Positions 34,907-46,071 of a stretch of 64,000 nucleotides of DNA are shown here, piece by piece. The notes beneath the pieces were generated by a model, which was given only the letters and a program-made list of their open reading frames with translations, made no database searches and was not told the DNA's origin. This stretch comes from Hirsutella rhossiliensis (Eukaryota; Ascomycota; Sordariomycetes; Hypocreales; Ophiocordycipitaceae). The stretch covers positions 1,798,001 through 1,862,000 of the forward strand of contig NW_025408668.1 of the NCBI RefSeq assembly GCF_020360975.1, given 5' to 3'. The position numbers and the translations under genes were made by a program. How positions within the stretch are numbered: position 1 is the first letter of the stretch; every line of letters begins with the position of its first letter.

Positions 34907-37510
34907 ATGGGCCCAAATGCTGCCAGCGGCATGGGGGGCATGGACATGGGCATGGGCATGGGCGTCCACGGTAACGGCACCAACCAGCCCCAGGCCACCG
35001 AGTACACCCTCCAGGGCGTCATGCGCTTTCTGCAGACGGAATGGCACCGCCACGAGCGCGACCGAAACGCCTGGGAGATTGAGCGCCAGGAGATGAGGGG
35101 GAGGATAGCAAGCCTCGAGGGCCAGGCCCGAAGGGCCGACGCCACCCAAAAGGCCCTCAAGAAATACGTCTCCATCCTGGAGCGCAAGGTCAAGGACCAG
35201 GCCGCCCACCTCAAGGGCGCCCCGACACCAGACGGCGCCAAGGATGACCGCGCCGCCAGGATTCACGAGAGGCTCCAAAGTCAGCTGGCCCTCCATCACC
35301 ATGCCCGCCGCCGAGATGCTGACTTGGCGTCCCCAGTGTCCTCGGACAAGCCAGGCAAGCCCGCCGACGACGACGCCCAGCGCAACGAGCTCAAGTCTTT
35401 TCTCGACCAGTGCCAGGCCGAGTTCACCTATCTCATGGTGACGCCCGCCAACCCGCAGCCGCCGCGCGACTCTCCGCCGCTACCCATGATGGAGGACCTG
35501 CGCGACGTCGAGGCCTTTGGCATGCCCGGCCCGCAGCACATGGATCGGCAGTATCAACACCAGCGAGCGGCGCCCACCCACGCCGCCGACATCAAGTCCA
35601 TCAACGCCAGGCAACACCAGGCCTCCAACGCCGGCCCGCCGATGCAGCCACCGCCTTCGGCCTTTTCCCAAGCCCCGCCTGACTTTCACTCACAGCCCAT
35701 GGTCCGCTCGGCCGGCGAGCCCCAGCCTCCCGTCTATGCAAGCTCCAACGACTGGTCGGGGCCGGTGGCGGTCACGACGCGCGCCGTCGATGAGGGCATG
35801 CCGGGGCCCAACCACGCGGCCGAGTCCCTGGCGGGCGTGGAACAGACGGCTGAGATGCGGGACCGGCCGCCTGCAGGCCCGGAGCCCGACGGCTGGGAGT
35901 TCCCAGAAGGCGCATTCGCCGACCACGGGCCGTCTCAACAGCACCCGCTGGCCTCGGCACCCAACCGGCCGGACACGGACGTGTTTCCAAACGCCGAGTA
36001 CCTGCCCAAGTCGCCGAATAGTCGGGTGCCCAGCGGCCACCGGAGGAAGAGCTCCATGTCGAGGCGGCGTAGCGGGGAACATGAGCTAGCGATGAGTGCC
36101 AACCAGAGGGTCGAGGGCGGCCACTTTAAGCTTCGGTTCGGTCTGCGGGGCCATCTCGACACGGTGCGCACAGTCATCTTCTCCGGAGGCGGCAGCCCGG
36201 GAGAGCCCGAGATTTGCACGGCGGGCGACGACGGCATGATCAAGCGCTTCCACATTCCCCGGCTCGACAGCCATGCAGGGTCTCTGGGCAATGCGGCCTC
36301 GGACCTCGACGTCATTGCCAACTTTACTCATCGCGGCCACTCGGGCTCCGTCCTGTCGCTGACATCGTGGTCGCCGTCTCCCAGCTTTTCCACGGGCGGG
36401 CGGGCGCAGGGCGATGGCTGGATCTTCTCGGGCGGCCAGGACGCGACAATACAGGTGTGGGAACGCGGGCGGGTTGACCCCAAGGCCACGCTAGAGGGCC
36501 ACACGGACGCTGTCTGGGCTCTCTGCGTCCTCCCCACGACTCTGGGGGCCGTGTTTGGCAGCTCCAGCCCCTACGGCAGCACGGATCGGATCCTGCTGGT
36601 GTCGGGCGCTGCCGACGGCACCGTGCGGCTCTGGTCCGTCAGCGCCCCGCCTCAGATGAGCTCGCCGCAGCCCGGGACCAACCGGAACATGACGGGCCGC
36701 GGCGGGCGGGTTCGCGGCAACTCGATGAGCTCCGGAAGCGGCTTCTCCAACTCCCCTCAGCCGACCATTGCGTCTAGCTCTCCCTTCCACCACACGCTGG
36801 TGCACGTCATTTCGCGCGCGGACGGCTCCAAGGCTAGCCCGACGTGCATCACGTCCCTGGGGGGGCTAGGCGAGTCCTACGTGGTCGCTTACTCGGACGC
36901 GGCCGTGGTCGTCTACGACACGAGAAGCGGAGAGCCGGTCGGGCAGATGGACAGCATGGAGACGTACGACGGGTCCATGAAGACGAGCGTCAACGCCGTC
37001 GTGGCCACGACGAGTGGCCTGGACCAGGGCGGGCAGCATCACGGCAACAGCAGCATGGGCGGGGAGGACGAGGCGAGCGGCGGGGGACCGACCGGGGGCC
37101 GGTCGATGGCAGGGTCGGGCGTCGAAGGGACCATCATCTCGGGGCACGAGGATCGGTTTGTGCGATTCTTCGACGCCAACAGCGGTAAGTCGAGGGCCTG
37201 AGTCTTTTCCCCTTGGTTGGCCGTCATCTAACTCGGAAGGCGCGTGGCAGGGCAATGTACGTACAACATGCTGGCCCACCCCGACGCCATCTCGAGCCTG
37301 TCGCTCAGCCCGGACGGGCGCGAGCTCTTGAGCGCGGGCCACGACGCGTCGCTCCGGTTCTGGAGCCTGGAGAAGCGTTCTTGCACGCAGGAGATTACCA
37401 GCCATCGGGTCATGCGGGGCGAGGGCGTGTGCTCGTGCGTCTGGAGCCAGGACGGCAAGTGGGTGGTGAGCGGCGGGGGGGACGGGTTGGTCAAGGTGTT
37501 TGCACGATGA
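34907..37510 (+). CDS. pro11: Striatin family WD40 protein (STRIPAK scaffold; PRO11/HAM-3/FSR1 type)
   Basis: Scaffold of the STRIPAK phosphatase-kinase complex, which in Sordariomycetes controls hyphal fusion, fruiting-body formation and virulence-related growth. Exons 34907-37184 and 37251-37510, with a 66-nt intron (GTAAGT..CAG, branch CTAAC), give 845 aa, normal for the fungal family. The N-terminus is Met/Gly/His-rich. Residues about 33-100 hold the conserved striatin segment ([19 protein letters not shown]) and a coiled coil ([16 protein letters not shown]) for PP2A-A binding and dimerisation. A Pro/Ser-rich linker carries a basic patch near residues 375-385 ([13 protein letters not shown]). 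WD repeats run from residue ~405 to the end (for example [19 protein letters not shown] and [20 protein letters not shown]). The ATG at 34907 is the first before the conserved segment. Upstream in-frame coding is not supported. Confidence 0.95.
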
Positions 37511-37910
37511 CGCACCGATGGCGGGAAGGGATGAGGGGAAGGGGCTTGCTGGTTGCTTGGCGAGGTAATGATCCGGGCTGTATGACCAGCAGCTGTGTGA
37601 TAGTATGTGTCGAGGCCGGTCTGCCGCGCTGCTACGTCGATACCCGGCGCAAATGTTGTTGACTTGACGGACGTGTGCTGTGACGCGACTCTAGATGTGT
37701 CTGTTGTTGTACGACGGTGCAGTGCGACTGGAGGACTGAGGTTTCCGGGCCATGGGGCGGACCCTCAACCAAGTATGGGTCGCCGGGTTTCAACGAGTTG
37801 GTTAGGATACGACCATGGAAGAACCGGCGGCACTTCACTCAAGGGTATATATACATGAATAGGGCACCGCTTCTGTAAGTTGAGCTACGATGACTGTTAA
37901 CAGTCATACA
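37511..37910. other. Intergenic region between striatin and tRNA-Asp
   Basis: Likely striatin 3' UTR and the tRNA 5' flank. No gene seen. Confidence 0.6.
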
Positions 37911-37982
37911 TCTTCCGTAGTATAGTGGTCAGTATGCAAGCTTGTCACGCTTGAGACCCGGGTTCAATTCCCGGCGGGAGAG
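37911..37982 (+). tRNA. tRNA-Asp (anticodon GTC)
   Basis: 72 nt without an intron. The acceptor strands TCTTCCG and CGGGAGA pair with one G-T wobble. The anticodon stem CAAGC/GCTTG encloses TTGTCAC, giving anticodon GTC. The T arm CCGGG-TTCAATT-CCCGG is perfect. Internal promoter boxes are present: A box around TAGTATAGTGGTCAGTATG and B box GGGTTCAATTCCC. The discriminator base is G, as expected for Asp. Confidence 0.95.
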
Positions 37983-39859
37983 ATCCGCCACCCGGATACA
38001 TTTTTGCCATTTGCCCTTATTTATGAACGTGCTCCGGTGCTCATTGATGTGTCCGTTCAGAATACTCTTTGCCGCCCCTTGGTGGCTCAAGCTCCCTTTG
38101 TACGGAGGACCGGCGAAGATGGTGTCTTGGACCCTCGGTGATGTGCGTAGATAGACACGCGACACGTAGCCAATAACGGATGGAACCATTAGTATTGTGC
38201 TCAGATGCACATTCGCAGCTTCGTCGGATCAAGCTTTGCGGCCGCCTGTTGGCCCACGAGCAGGGCCGAAGGTGCTGGGGCGCCGTGTTGCCGTGCTTGC
38301 AAGCCACACCGGCAGTCCGGCGCCGCGGGTGCCGTCTCATCCGAACAGATGAGGTGAACCGGCACTCTTTTTGTTTTATAAAAAGGTGCGCATAGACTAC
38401 TGGACCCGCCCCCCCGCCTCCTCCCCCTTTCCCACACACAGTACGGGAGCGCGGAAGCTGACGTGTGTCAATCATTGTCCCTGGTCCCGGTATCTATCTA
38501 CCTATCTACAGTACATGCTCTAATTATGTACAGTACGGTACTGCACAATACCTCGAGCGACGGGGGAGCTATGCCGGAAGAGGAGAGGAGCTGCGTATGC
38601 GCGTTGCGCGGCGGCATTGTGCGAGACGCGACTGCGGGTTTGACTCTTGGCGATCAGGTGCCCAAAGGGGGCGGCGCGGGAACCATTTCCGTTCCATAGC
38701 CGTTGACAGCTGGGGGTTATTGTCGATGCTCATTGTGCCACGAGGGGCCGCGGGTTCGCACCACTGCGGAGTTTCCATGTTGCACGGGGTATGTAGAGTG
38801 ACGATTGTTCCAAGGGGGGAGGGAGGCGAGTCGATACAGTCAGGTTGCGGGTAACAGGCTCCTCCATGACCATGTGTGAGTAAGTAGTACAGTAGGTGGA
38901 AAGCGCATAGGGCCGCCCTCCTCCCGTATCGGCAAACTCGACCATGAGGTGGCTGGTGCTAATAAGGTGCGAGGCAGCCGGAGCAGAGCAGAGGGTGGCT
39001 GGCCGGCGGCGGTGAGTGGCGGGTGAGTAGGGCCGAGGAGAGACTTGCATGTGCGCGGACAAGAGGAGAAGCGCGCGCGTATCGCCAGCTGTGTTGGTAG
39101 TGGCCGCGGGGGTTTGGGGGGGGGGAAGAGCTGTCTCTCTCTACTAGAACGTACCTACCTTGGTAGGTAGGAGGTACTGTATCTTAGTCAGTCTCTACAG
39201 TGCAATGTATATGCAGTACAGTGCAGTACACAAGTACTCGGTGGGAGCGGAGTGTGGTGCTTTTTACAGTACCTAGTGCATGTTGCTTGGCACGGTAGAC
39301 CACGGCGGTGTGGACGTGTGAATCAGGGAATGGAAGAAGGCGAATGGATGAATGGATGAAATGAATGGAGGGAGGAGGATGCAGCGAAAACGGACCGGCC
39401 GGCTTGGCAGGCGTGTTGGGTTTCAATTCGGCTCTGCACCAACTACTCTGTACTGTACCGGACTGTACCACGGCCGTACAGTGCACAGGCCGCACTGTGG
39501 CCGCATCTGCACCCCATCATGACAATACAGATGCAAGATTGCTTCCAGGTATCATCGGATAGGCACCTGCCGCCTCGATGACGACACGAGGTGCCGGGAT
39601 AGGCGAGAGGTCGCATGTCCAGCGCGCATGTCCGGCGCGCCATTGGCCGCCACAGCCGGGTGGCAACAGGGCGCCGTCCCGCACTATTGTCCCCCCCCGG
39701 CGTCTTGGCAAGCAACAGCTGGCGCATCGGGCACTAACTCCCAAGACAAGCCAAGAAACGACTCCGCTGCCCAGCTTGTCTTCCCCGGCCGCCGATCTTG
39801 CTTGACACCCGCGAACGACACCGACCAGCCCGGCCGGAGCCGCACTCAGGAATCCGCAT

Positions 39860-39891
39860 CCGTAGCCTGGGTATTCCGTAGCCTGGGTATT
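39860..39891 (+). repeat. Perfect 16-bp tandem duplication
   Basis: CCGTAGCCTGGGTATT occurs twice head to tail. Confidence 0.95.
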
Positions 39892-40642
39892 ATTTATTAT
39901 ACGCACGCACGCAACGCACAAGTCCCATTTCGCACCAACAATCGCCCCCCCAAAAAAAAGGAGCATACGGTGCATACCTAATACCTACCTGGCTTAACCT
40001 CCTCCTCCTGCCCCCTCAGTCAAGCCCTTTCTTTTCTCAGGCGTGCGCACTACCGCCGCGCTCCGTTTTCTTTTCCGGCCTGCATGTGTGCGTTCGTGCA
40101 TGCATGCATGCATACCTCGTGGGCTCCATCTCCTTTGCTCGGCTTTCTTTTTCCCCCTTGCCCTCTTTTTTTAGCTTCCTTTCCCCTTGGTTCTGTGGCA
40201 ATCGGCTCATTCACCTACAGTACTGTACCATAGGGAAAGGGAGGGGGGGGGGCCGTCACACAGAGAAGAGGGCCAGGGTTCGTGCCGCAGACTGCCCACG
40301 TCTTGGAAGATTGGGCGTGCAAGTAGTTTTTTTTTTCCTCCTCCCTCCCTGGCTGATTTCCCCTGTTTGTCGCCCACGCTACCTCTGTGCATGAGACTTT
40401 GTGAAGAAGACGCAGAAGAAAATAACACGACGACGAGGGCCCGGCATTCCTCACCACCCGGCCCCTTGCGGTCCATGATTCACCCCCCCAACGCGCCTCG
40501 ATATCCTCTCGGCACTGGCGTCAGGAAGCCAGAAAAGCCAATTAAGGGGCAAGGACGCGTAGAGGAGGCTAAAAGAGGGAAAAGAAAACGCACGAGCCAC
40601 GCCTCCCCCCTCTCCTCCTCCACCCCAGCGCTACTTCTTGCG

Positions 40643-40670
40643 GCTTGCTTGCTTGCTTGCTTGCTTGCTT
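40643..40670 (+). repeat. (GCTT)7 microsatellite
   Basis: Seven perfect GCTT units in a pyrimidine-rich upstream region. Confidence 0.95.
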
Positions 40671-41159
40671 GGCATGACGACAGTCTCAGCTCTCGCTCTC
40701 CCCCTTTCCTTTTACCCCCCCCCCCCCCGACTTGTTAGTTAACTTGGCTGCTCCATTCAAAGATGCCGCGCCCGTGCTTTTGTTTGCTCCTCCTGCTCCT
40801 CCTGCTCCTCCTCCAACATCGTGCTTGACCTCGGCCTCTCCCCCTCTCTCTCTCTCTCGTGTCTCCTCCTGCTATACTGCTCTGCTCGTGCCTCTTCTTC
40901 CTCCTCCTCCATGTATGTGCCGTTGCCGGGCCATTGAGCCGCCGCCGCCTTGATTCACACACACACACTTTCCATCTGTGCATTCCTTTTGCATGTCATA
41001 GCTTCCTCCTTGCACCAACAACGGGCCTCTGCTCTCTCTCGCCCGGTCTTGGTAACGCCTGCCATTGTTCCTCTCGCCACGCTCAACGCCTACACCCCTT
41101 GACACCTGCTGCTCGCCCGCCCCCTGCTCGGGTCCCCGGCGGCCCTTCGGCAGCTCGCG

Positions 41160-42179
41160 ATGCCTTCTCTCAGAACCCTGCTCGTGGCCGGGCTGGCCGC
41201 CATGACCGCCGCCGCCGCACCCGGCCGAGCCGCCGCCGCCGCCCTCGACGACAAGCCGTCGCTGGCCCCGCGAAGCCCGTACGACGCCGACGCAAGCGGC
41301 AGCGGCAGCGGCAGCGGCAGCACCGTCGTCGCCAGAGACGAGCCCGGGCACACGCCCCTGACGCCAAAGTACTTCCACGAGCCCGGCGGCAGCCTGTCGC
41401 GCGGCCACTACGACCAGCGCTACTTCCAGCGCGAGGTCGAGTATGCCGAGCACCGCGTCGTCCTGCGCGACCTCGTCCGCAGCTACCTCGCCACCATGCA
41501 CGCCCACGGCGTCGAGACGTGGCTCGCCCACGGCACCCTGCTCGGCTGGTGGTGGAACGGCCGCGTCATGCCGTGGGACTACGACCTCGACGTCCAGGTC
41601 TCCAACGACACCCTGCAGTGGCTGGCCGACCACCTCAACCGCACCGAGCACCCCTATCGCGCCGACGCCCACGCCCCGGCCAAGACGTATCTGCTCGACG
41701 TCAACCCGCACCACGTCGACGTCACCCGCGGCGACGGCATGAACATCATCGACGCCCGCTGGATCGACATGGCAAACGGCATGTTCATCGACATCACCGG
41801 CCTCCGCGAGCGCGACCCCGCCCTCCCCGGCTACTGGAGCTGCAAGAACGCCCACCGCTATGCCAGCCAGGACCTGTGGCCCATGCGCCTCACCGACTTC
41901 GAGGGCGCCCGCGCCCGCATCCCCTACAGCTTCGAGAAGATCCTGTCGGTCGAGTACGGGCCAAAGAGCCTCGTCACCGAGGAGCACGCCGGGTGAGTCG
42001 CCGTCGAGACATGAAACTGAGTCGCGGGATGCTGACGCGTCTGTTGCAGCCACCGCTGGGACCGCGCCACCAAGGAATGGGTCATCATGACCCCCGAGGA
42101 GAAGGAGAAGCGCCAGAGCGAGGCGAGGGAGCGCAAAAGGCTGCAGATGGTTCGCGACGGCCGCCTGCCCGCTCCCTGA
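41160..42179 (+). CDS. Secreted LicD/Mnn4-like protein (mannosyl-phosphate transfer)
   Basis: Exons 41160-41992 and 42050-42179, with a 57-nt intron (GTGAGT..CAG), give 320 aa. The first ~25 residues (MPSLRTLLVAGLAAMTAAAA) form a signal peptide. A Ser/Gly tract follows, then the LicD domain from about residue 75. Its core is HGTLLGWWWNGRVMPWDYDLDVQV-like: the segment GTLLGWWWNG, then WDYDLDVQV at residues ~139-147. The D-x-D pair is the expected metal/nucleotide-binding site of this nucleotidyltransferase-fold family. In yeast, Mnn4 promotes phosphomannose addition to N- and O-glycans in the Golgi; this is a short filamentous-fungal relative. The C-terminus is Lys/Glu-rich (TPEEKEKRQSEARERKR), resembling in miniature the KE-rich tail of Mnn4. 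Role in glycan or cell-wall phosphorylation is inferred from the family. Confidence 0.88.
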
Positions 42180-42724
42180 CGATCCACTCTTGTCGCCATG
42201 CTCCATCTCCTAACGCCCTCACGACCACATCTCTCGGAATCCTCAGCATCGAGTACCAAACAGCATAGCCTGGCGTTGTTTTCCGTCTCTCGAGACCCTC
42301 CCGTCTCCCGAGGCGTGTTTTTATATATAAGGTTGCATTTTCGGCCTCAGTCGCAGAAACAGGGCCTCGCGGCCTATCAGCTGATTCCCAGCCCATGCCA
42401 TCACCCTTGCTTGGGTCGAGTTGGCAAGCTGGAATCGGAATAATTCATCCAATTCCTCGTGGAGCGACGACGTACCCATGCCCTTCTGCAGTCGCTTCAT
42501 GTCTTGAGTCTTCTGGTTTACCTCTCTTGGTGTACATATGGCACGGCATGACGGGTAGACTTAACAAGTGACAACATCATCTCGGCTTGGATGAGCTGCA
42601 GATCTCATCAGCCTGTGTGCAAAATGTATCAAACTAGGCATCACTCGCGTGATATCTCATTACCTACCCATCATGGGCCGGCCGGCCGAGTCGCCAAGCG
42701 CATGCAGTGACAGGAACTCGCCTC
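42180..42724. other. Intergenic region between convergent LicD-like gene and MLH3
   Basis: 545 bp holding both 3' UTRs. No other feature seen. Confidence 0.6.
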
Positions 42725-45458
42725 TCAGCCATCGTCCTCCATCCATCTCTTCCACCCCTGTACTCCAACCGACGGCCCGTCGCGCCAGATGCGCCCGGCT
42801 CCCGACCCCAAATCGGCAAGTGGCACCATGCTGGGCCGCCCGTGCGCGCACTGAAACGGGAACGCGCAGCGGGACAGTCTTAGCACCAGTCGTGCGCACT
42901 CGTCCCGCGATAGCTCGTCGTTGAACATGATGGCGCCTGTGCGAGGGGAGAATAGTCGTCAGCGGATTCAGCATAGATGAGGCCATCCTCGAAACGGCAT
43001 GCTTACTGCGACATGATCGGGAGTAGAGGAGCTTGAGGATGCCAGACGGGCAGCCGCGGAACCTCGACGTCCACGACTTGTCCGTGCCGTGGCACACACC
43101 TCGCGGCCGAGAGACGACCTTGTCATCGGCGAGCGCCCACGCCTCCTTGCGCACAAGGTCGATGAGCACACGGGGCTCACTGCGGCACCTCTCGAGGATG
43201 CTGGGCGGGAGGCCAGTGACCTGGACTTGACAGGCCGAGCCTATCCGCGGTCCTCTTTGGACCTTGTACATGACCCCCCAGGCCTCAAAGTGCTCTCCGT
43301 ATTGTTGGAGCAGCTCCCCCTCTCGTCCAGACGCCTCAAACACCACGGGCCGGTCCAGAGCCTCGACGACGGGTTGGACACGACCCGTGTTATGCTGATC
43401 TTCAAAGTAGTCTTCCAGCAATTCCTCTAACCGGCATCGCTCGTCGGCGGCATGCTGGTCTATCATGACCAGGCCCGCAGACGAGAGGCCCTGGTCCGTC
43501 TTCAAGGCAGACTCCAATGGCAGCCTGACGAGAATGAATTTGCGATCGACCTGTGCGATGACTTGGGCATCACCCAGCGCCGATCTAGATAGGCGTCCGG
43601 CAAGGCTCATCGACCCCGTATCGAATCTGACATGTCCCTTTCCGCGGCATGCATGAGCAGCATCCGCGGTGGGTCCGGTTTCGTAAAGACTGGGAATGGC
43701 CTTCTGTGCCGCCTCAAACACGGGGTTCTCCCAGGATTGTAGAACTCCCTGGAGCCACTTGCTGGGCTGGGGTTTGGTCCTGTTTTCAAGGGCCCGAACT
43801 TTTTTGCGCTGCCGCCTTGTGGTGGAGTCGTCCGGAAGCTGGCCGTTCGTGTTTGAGAAGAGTTGGGAGCTCTCCTCCTCTGCCTCGCTCATAGGACCAG
43901 GCCGGGGTACGTCATTCTGCTTTGCCTCTCTTTCGAGCGTCGCGGTATCCTGGAAAGGCATGCTAAGCAGTTTTCCGCCCTCGCCAATCAGGCGGCGTTT
44001 GTCCGTCTGAAGCTCCACCAGTCGGCGCTTCTGGCCCCCTGCGACGCCTCGCTCCTTTGATCGCGGCGCTGCCCATCCAACCTTTACGCGATTCCAATCG
44101 TTAAAGGGACTCCCAGATCGAGTTTCCGAATTGGTGAGCGGACTTTGCGCAGTGGGCCTGACTACCTTGGGCTCCGTTGAGAAGTGAGAGCGCCTCATGG
44201 ACGATTCCGCGTGGCCTACCGGCGGCCTTGATGCCGAGAGTCCCGCCACTTCTGTCGACCTGACGATCGCGCGGGGGCGCAGACTTTGTTTCTTCAGGAA
44301 CTCGTAGCTCACTGCTCTTAGCAGGTCTAAGATATTTCCCAAGGTTTTGTGAGAGTCGTTGAGAATGTCGTCGACGGCAATCATGTCGGCGCTGGGCAGT
44401 GTAATCTGCAGGTAGAACATGGGCCACCGCTCGAGGCCTTTCCGTGGCTTGGCACTGAACCCTGAGTGTCTTGGAGCATCCACCCCGTCATCCTCGACGA
44501 CGCCGAAACTCGAGGTTCTAAAGACGTCGTTGACTGCTTCGTAGAGGGCATTGTTGTCTTGGTTGTTCAAGATGGGTTGGATCCCGAGACTCATCGTCTG
44601 CGAGCGGCGTGTCGCTGCCGGGGTCGTTGAAATACAGCCCTTGATGCGAATGTGGCGGGCTGAAGCCGAAACTGATCTCCAGGAGTTGGCATCGTCCGAG
44701 TCGGCCAAAGACGCCTGGGTAAAGAGTCTCGAGGTGCGTAGGAGAATGTCGATGTTTGCCGTGGACTTTAGGCGCAGTTCTAGGCGAGCCGCGGTTTCGG
44801 TCAGGGAGACGGACACCTCTGATGGCCAAGCGAGAAGCAAGGCGACCATCTCCCGGGCAAGAAGTCCCCATTGCTTGTCGACGCCGGAGCGTCCAGAGAA
44901 GACAGTAGCTTGATGCTTGACTCTGACGGGCATGGAGCCGAACAAGGCATGGACAGATACGCGGGTGCCATGGCTAAAGGTCTCCAGCCTCTGCTCAGGA
45001 GATGCAGGCAGCTGTCTGGTGAGTACTTTGGAGTTGTGTATCGAGAGGAAGCTCTGAGACAGGTGGCGGTGGTGGTGAGAAGTGACCGAGAGCAACGACA
45101 GGTTTGCTACGGACACGAGAAAGTCACCGCGGCAGCCATGGAAACGCGGGCTTGGGGGACACCTGGACGTATCTGAGGCTCTAGTCAGCTCGACGCCCTC
45201 GAGTTCAGATGCTGGAGCCTGCTAACGGTGACATTTCCCCAGGCCCCCATCGGGTCTGAACTCGCGTGGCTCTATCCCCAGCCCATCGTCTTCAACGATG
45301 CAGTTGCCCCGGGCGTAGTCGAGGCGGACGTGGATCTTGTTGGCGCCGGCGTCGAGCGAATTCTTCAGCAAGCCCGAGACAACGTGGTTCAGCGAGGTGA
45401 TGGCGGCCGAGGACCTGATCTTCGCGGCCACGTCCTCTGGGAGCTGCCTGATGGACAT
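42725..45458 (-). CDS. MLH3: DNA mismatch repair protein MLH3 (MutL homologue)
   Basis: Partner of MLH1 in the MutLgamma endonuclease, which resolves meiotic crossover intermediates and has a minor mismatch-repair role in the nucleus. Minus-strand exons 45458-45227, 45172-43007 and 42936-42725 (introns 54 and 70 nt) give 869 aa. The start ATG at 45458 begins [17 protein letters not shown], the family N-terminus. GHKL ATPase motifs are present: NSLDAGA and DDGLGI in exon 1, then GLGK at the exon join and GCRGDFL in exon 2. The middle is a long variable linker. The C-terminal endonuclease motif [12 protein letters not shown] fits DQHA(X)2E(X)4E exactly, and exon 3 has the CRSAIMFND and [11 protein letters not shown] blocks, so metal binding and nicking should be intact. 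It is divergent from the next gene, with 613 bp between the starts. Confidence 0.92.
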
Positions 45459-46071
45459 GACAAGCGCCGGCTCATCGTGTGCGGCAATTGTTGGGCGTGG
45501 CTGGCGGCGGGGACGACGTTGGCGGTGATGACGTACCCTTCGGGGTCTAGCAAGCGCCGACCCGAGGAGGCCCGCAGGGCTGTTGGGGCGGCACCCACAG
45601 TGGGCAGGTGCTGGAGCCAATGGGTGCCCGCCATCCAACAGGCGGGCTAGTTGGGCCTTTGATACCATGCAGTCGAATCGGATCACGGCGTGCCAAAACC
45701 AAATCCCGTCCGCATCCCAGGCAAACTCGTTCCGTCGACCATGGCACTTCTCCTCCGCAGCTTCCGACTCTTTCCTGCCGCGTCGGCGACCGGGTGAGGC
45801 GCGGGTGTTGTAGGTGCATCACGTGATACTGTTCAGGGAGTCCAGATCAGCATCAGCCCGTCCGTTGCCGCCAATCCAACTGCCAAACCACCACCACCAC
45901 CAACCTGTGCCATCCGAGAGCCTGAACGCCTGGCTGCCTTGTCCGCTCCTTTCCCGACCCCGCTTCCCCAGTCTCCATTGCACTCTTTCTTTTTCAGCCA
46001 TCCTCGCGGCGAAGCACCTACTCTGCCAGCACGCCCGTCCTCCATCATTCCAAGCTGCGATAGCTGTCCTC
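45459..46071. promoter_or_regulatory. Divergent promoter region (MLH3 and Ser-rich protein) with a TCACGTGA palindrome
   Basis: 613 bp between two divergent start codons. It contains the perfect palindrome TCACGTGA at 45819-45826, a CACGTG E-box of the Cbf1/bHLH type. CACGTG recurs about every few kb in this GC-rich DNA, so function is only suggested by the position. Confidence 0.4.

Larger units (their letters stand above)
37983..41159. other. Long intergenic region with simple repeats and TACTGTAC-type motifs
   Basis: About 3.2 kb with no supportable gene. It holds a cluster of ACAGTAC/GTACTGT motifs (38438, 38508, 38530, 39174, 39266, 39449, 40217), a perfect 16-bp tandem duplication (39860-39891), a (GCTT)7 tract (40643-40670), 14 consecutive C (40715-40728), and pyrimidine-rich DNA up to the start of the LicD-like gene. 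The last part is probably its promoter and long CT-rich 5' UTR. Confidence 0.6.

Noticed and set aside
39151..39172. Short hairpin TACCTACC-TT-GGTAGGTA
   Set aside because: An 8-bp stem alone in a repeat-rich region. No gene end nearby to make it a terminator or regulatory RNA.
38041..40738. Many short frames between the tRNA and the LicD-like gene
   Set aside because: Low-complexity translations of simple repeats, with none longer than about 185 codons and none recognisable.
40872..42206. 444-codon minus-strand frame opposite the LicD-like gene
   Set aside because: Shadow of the plus-strand gene. Its Val/Gly/Ala-rich composition mirrors GC-rich codons, while the plus strand has a clear LicD domain and signal peptide.
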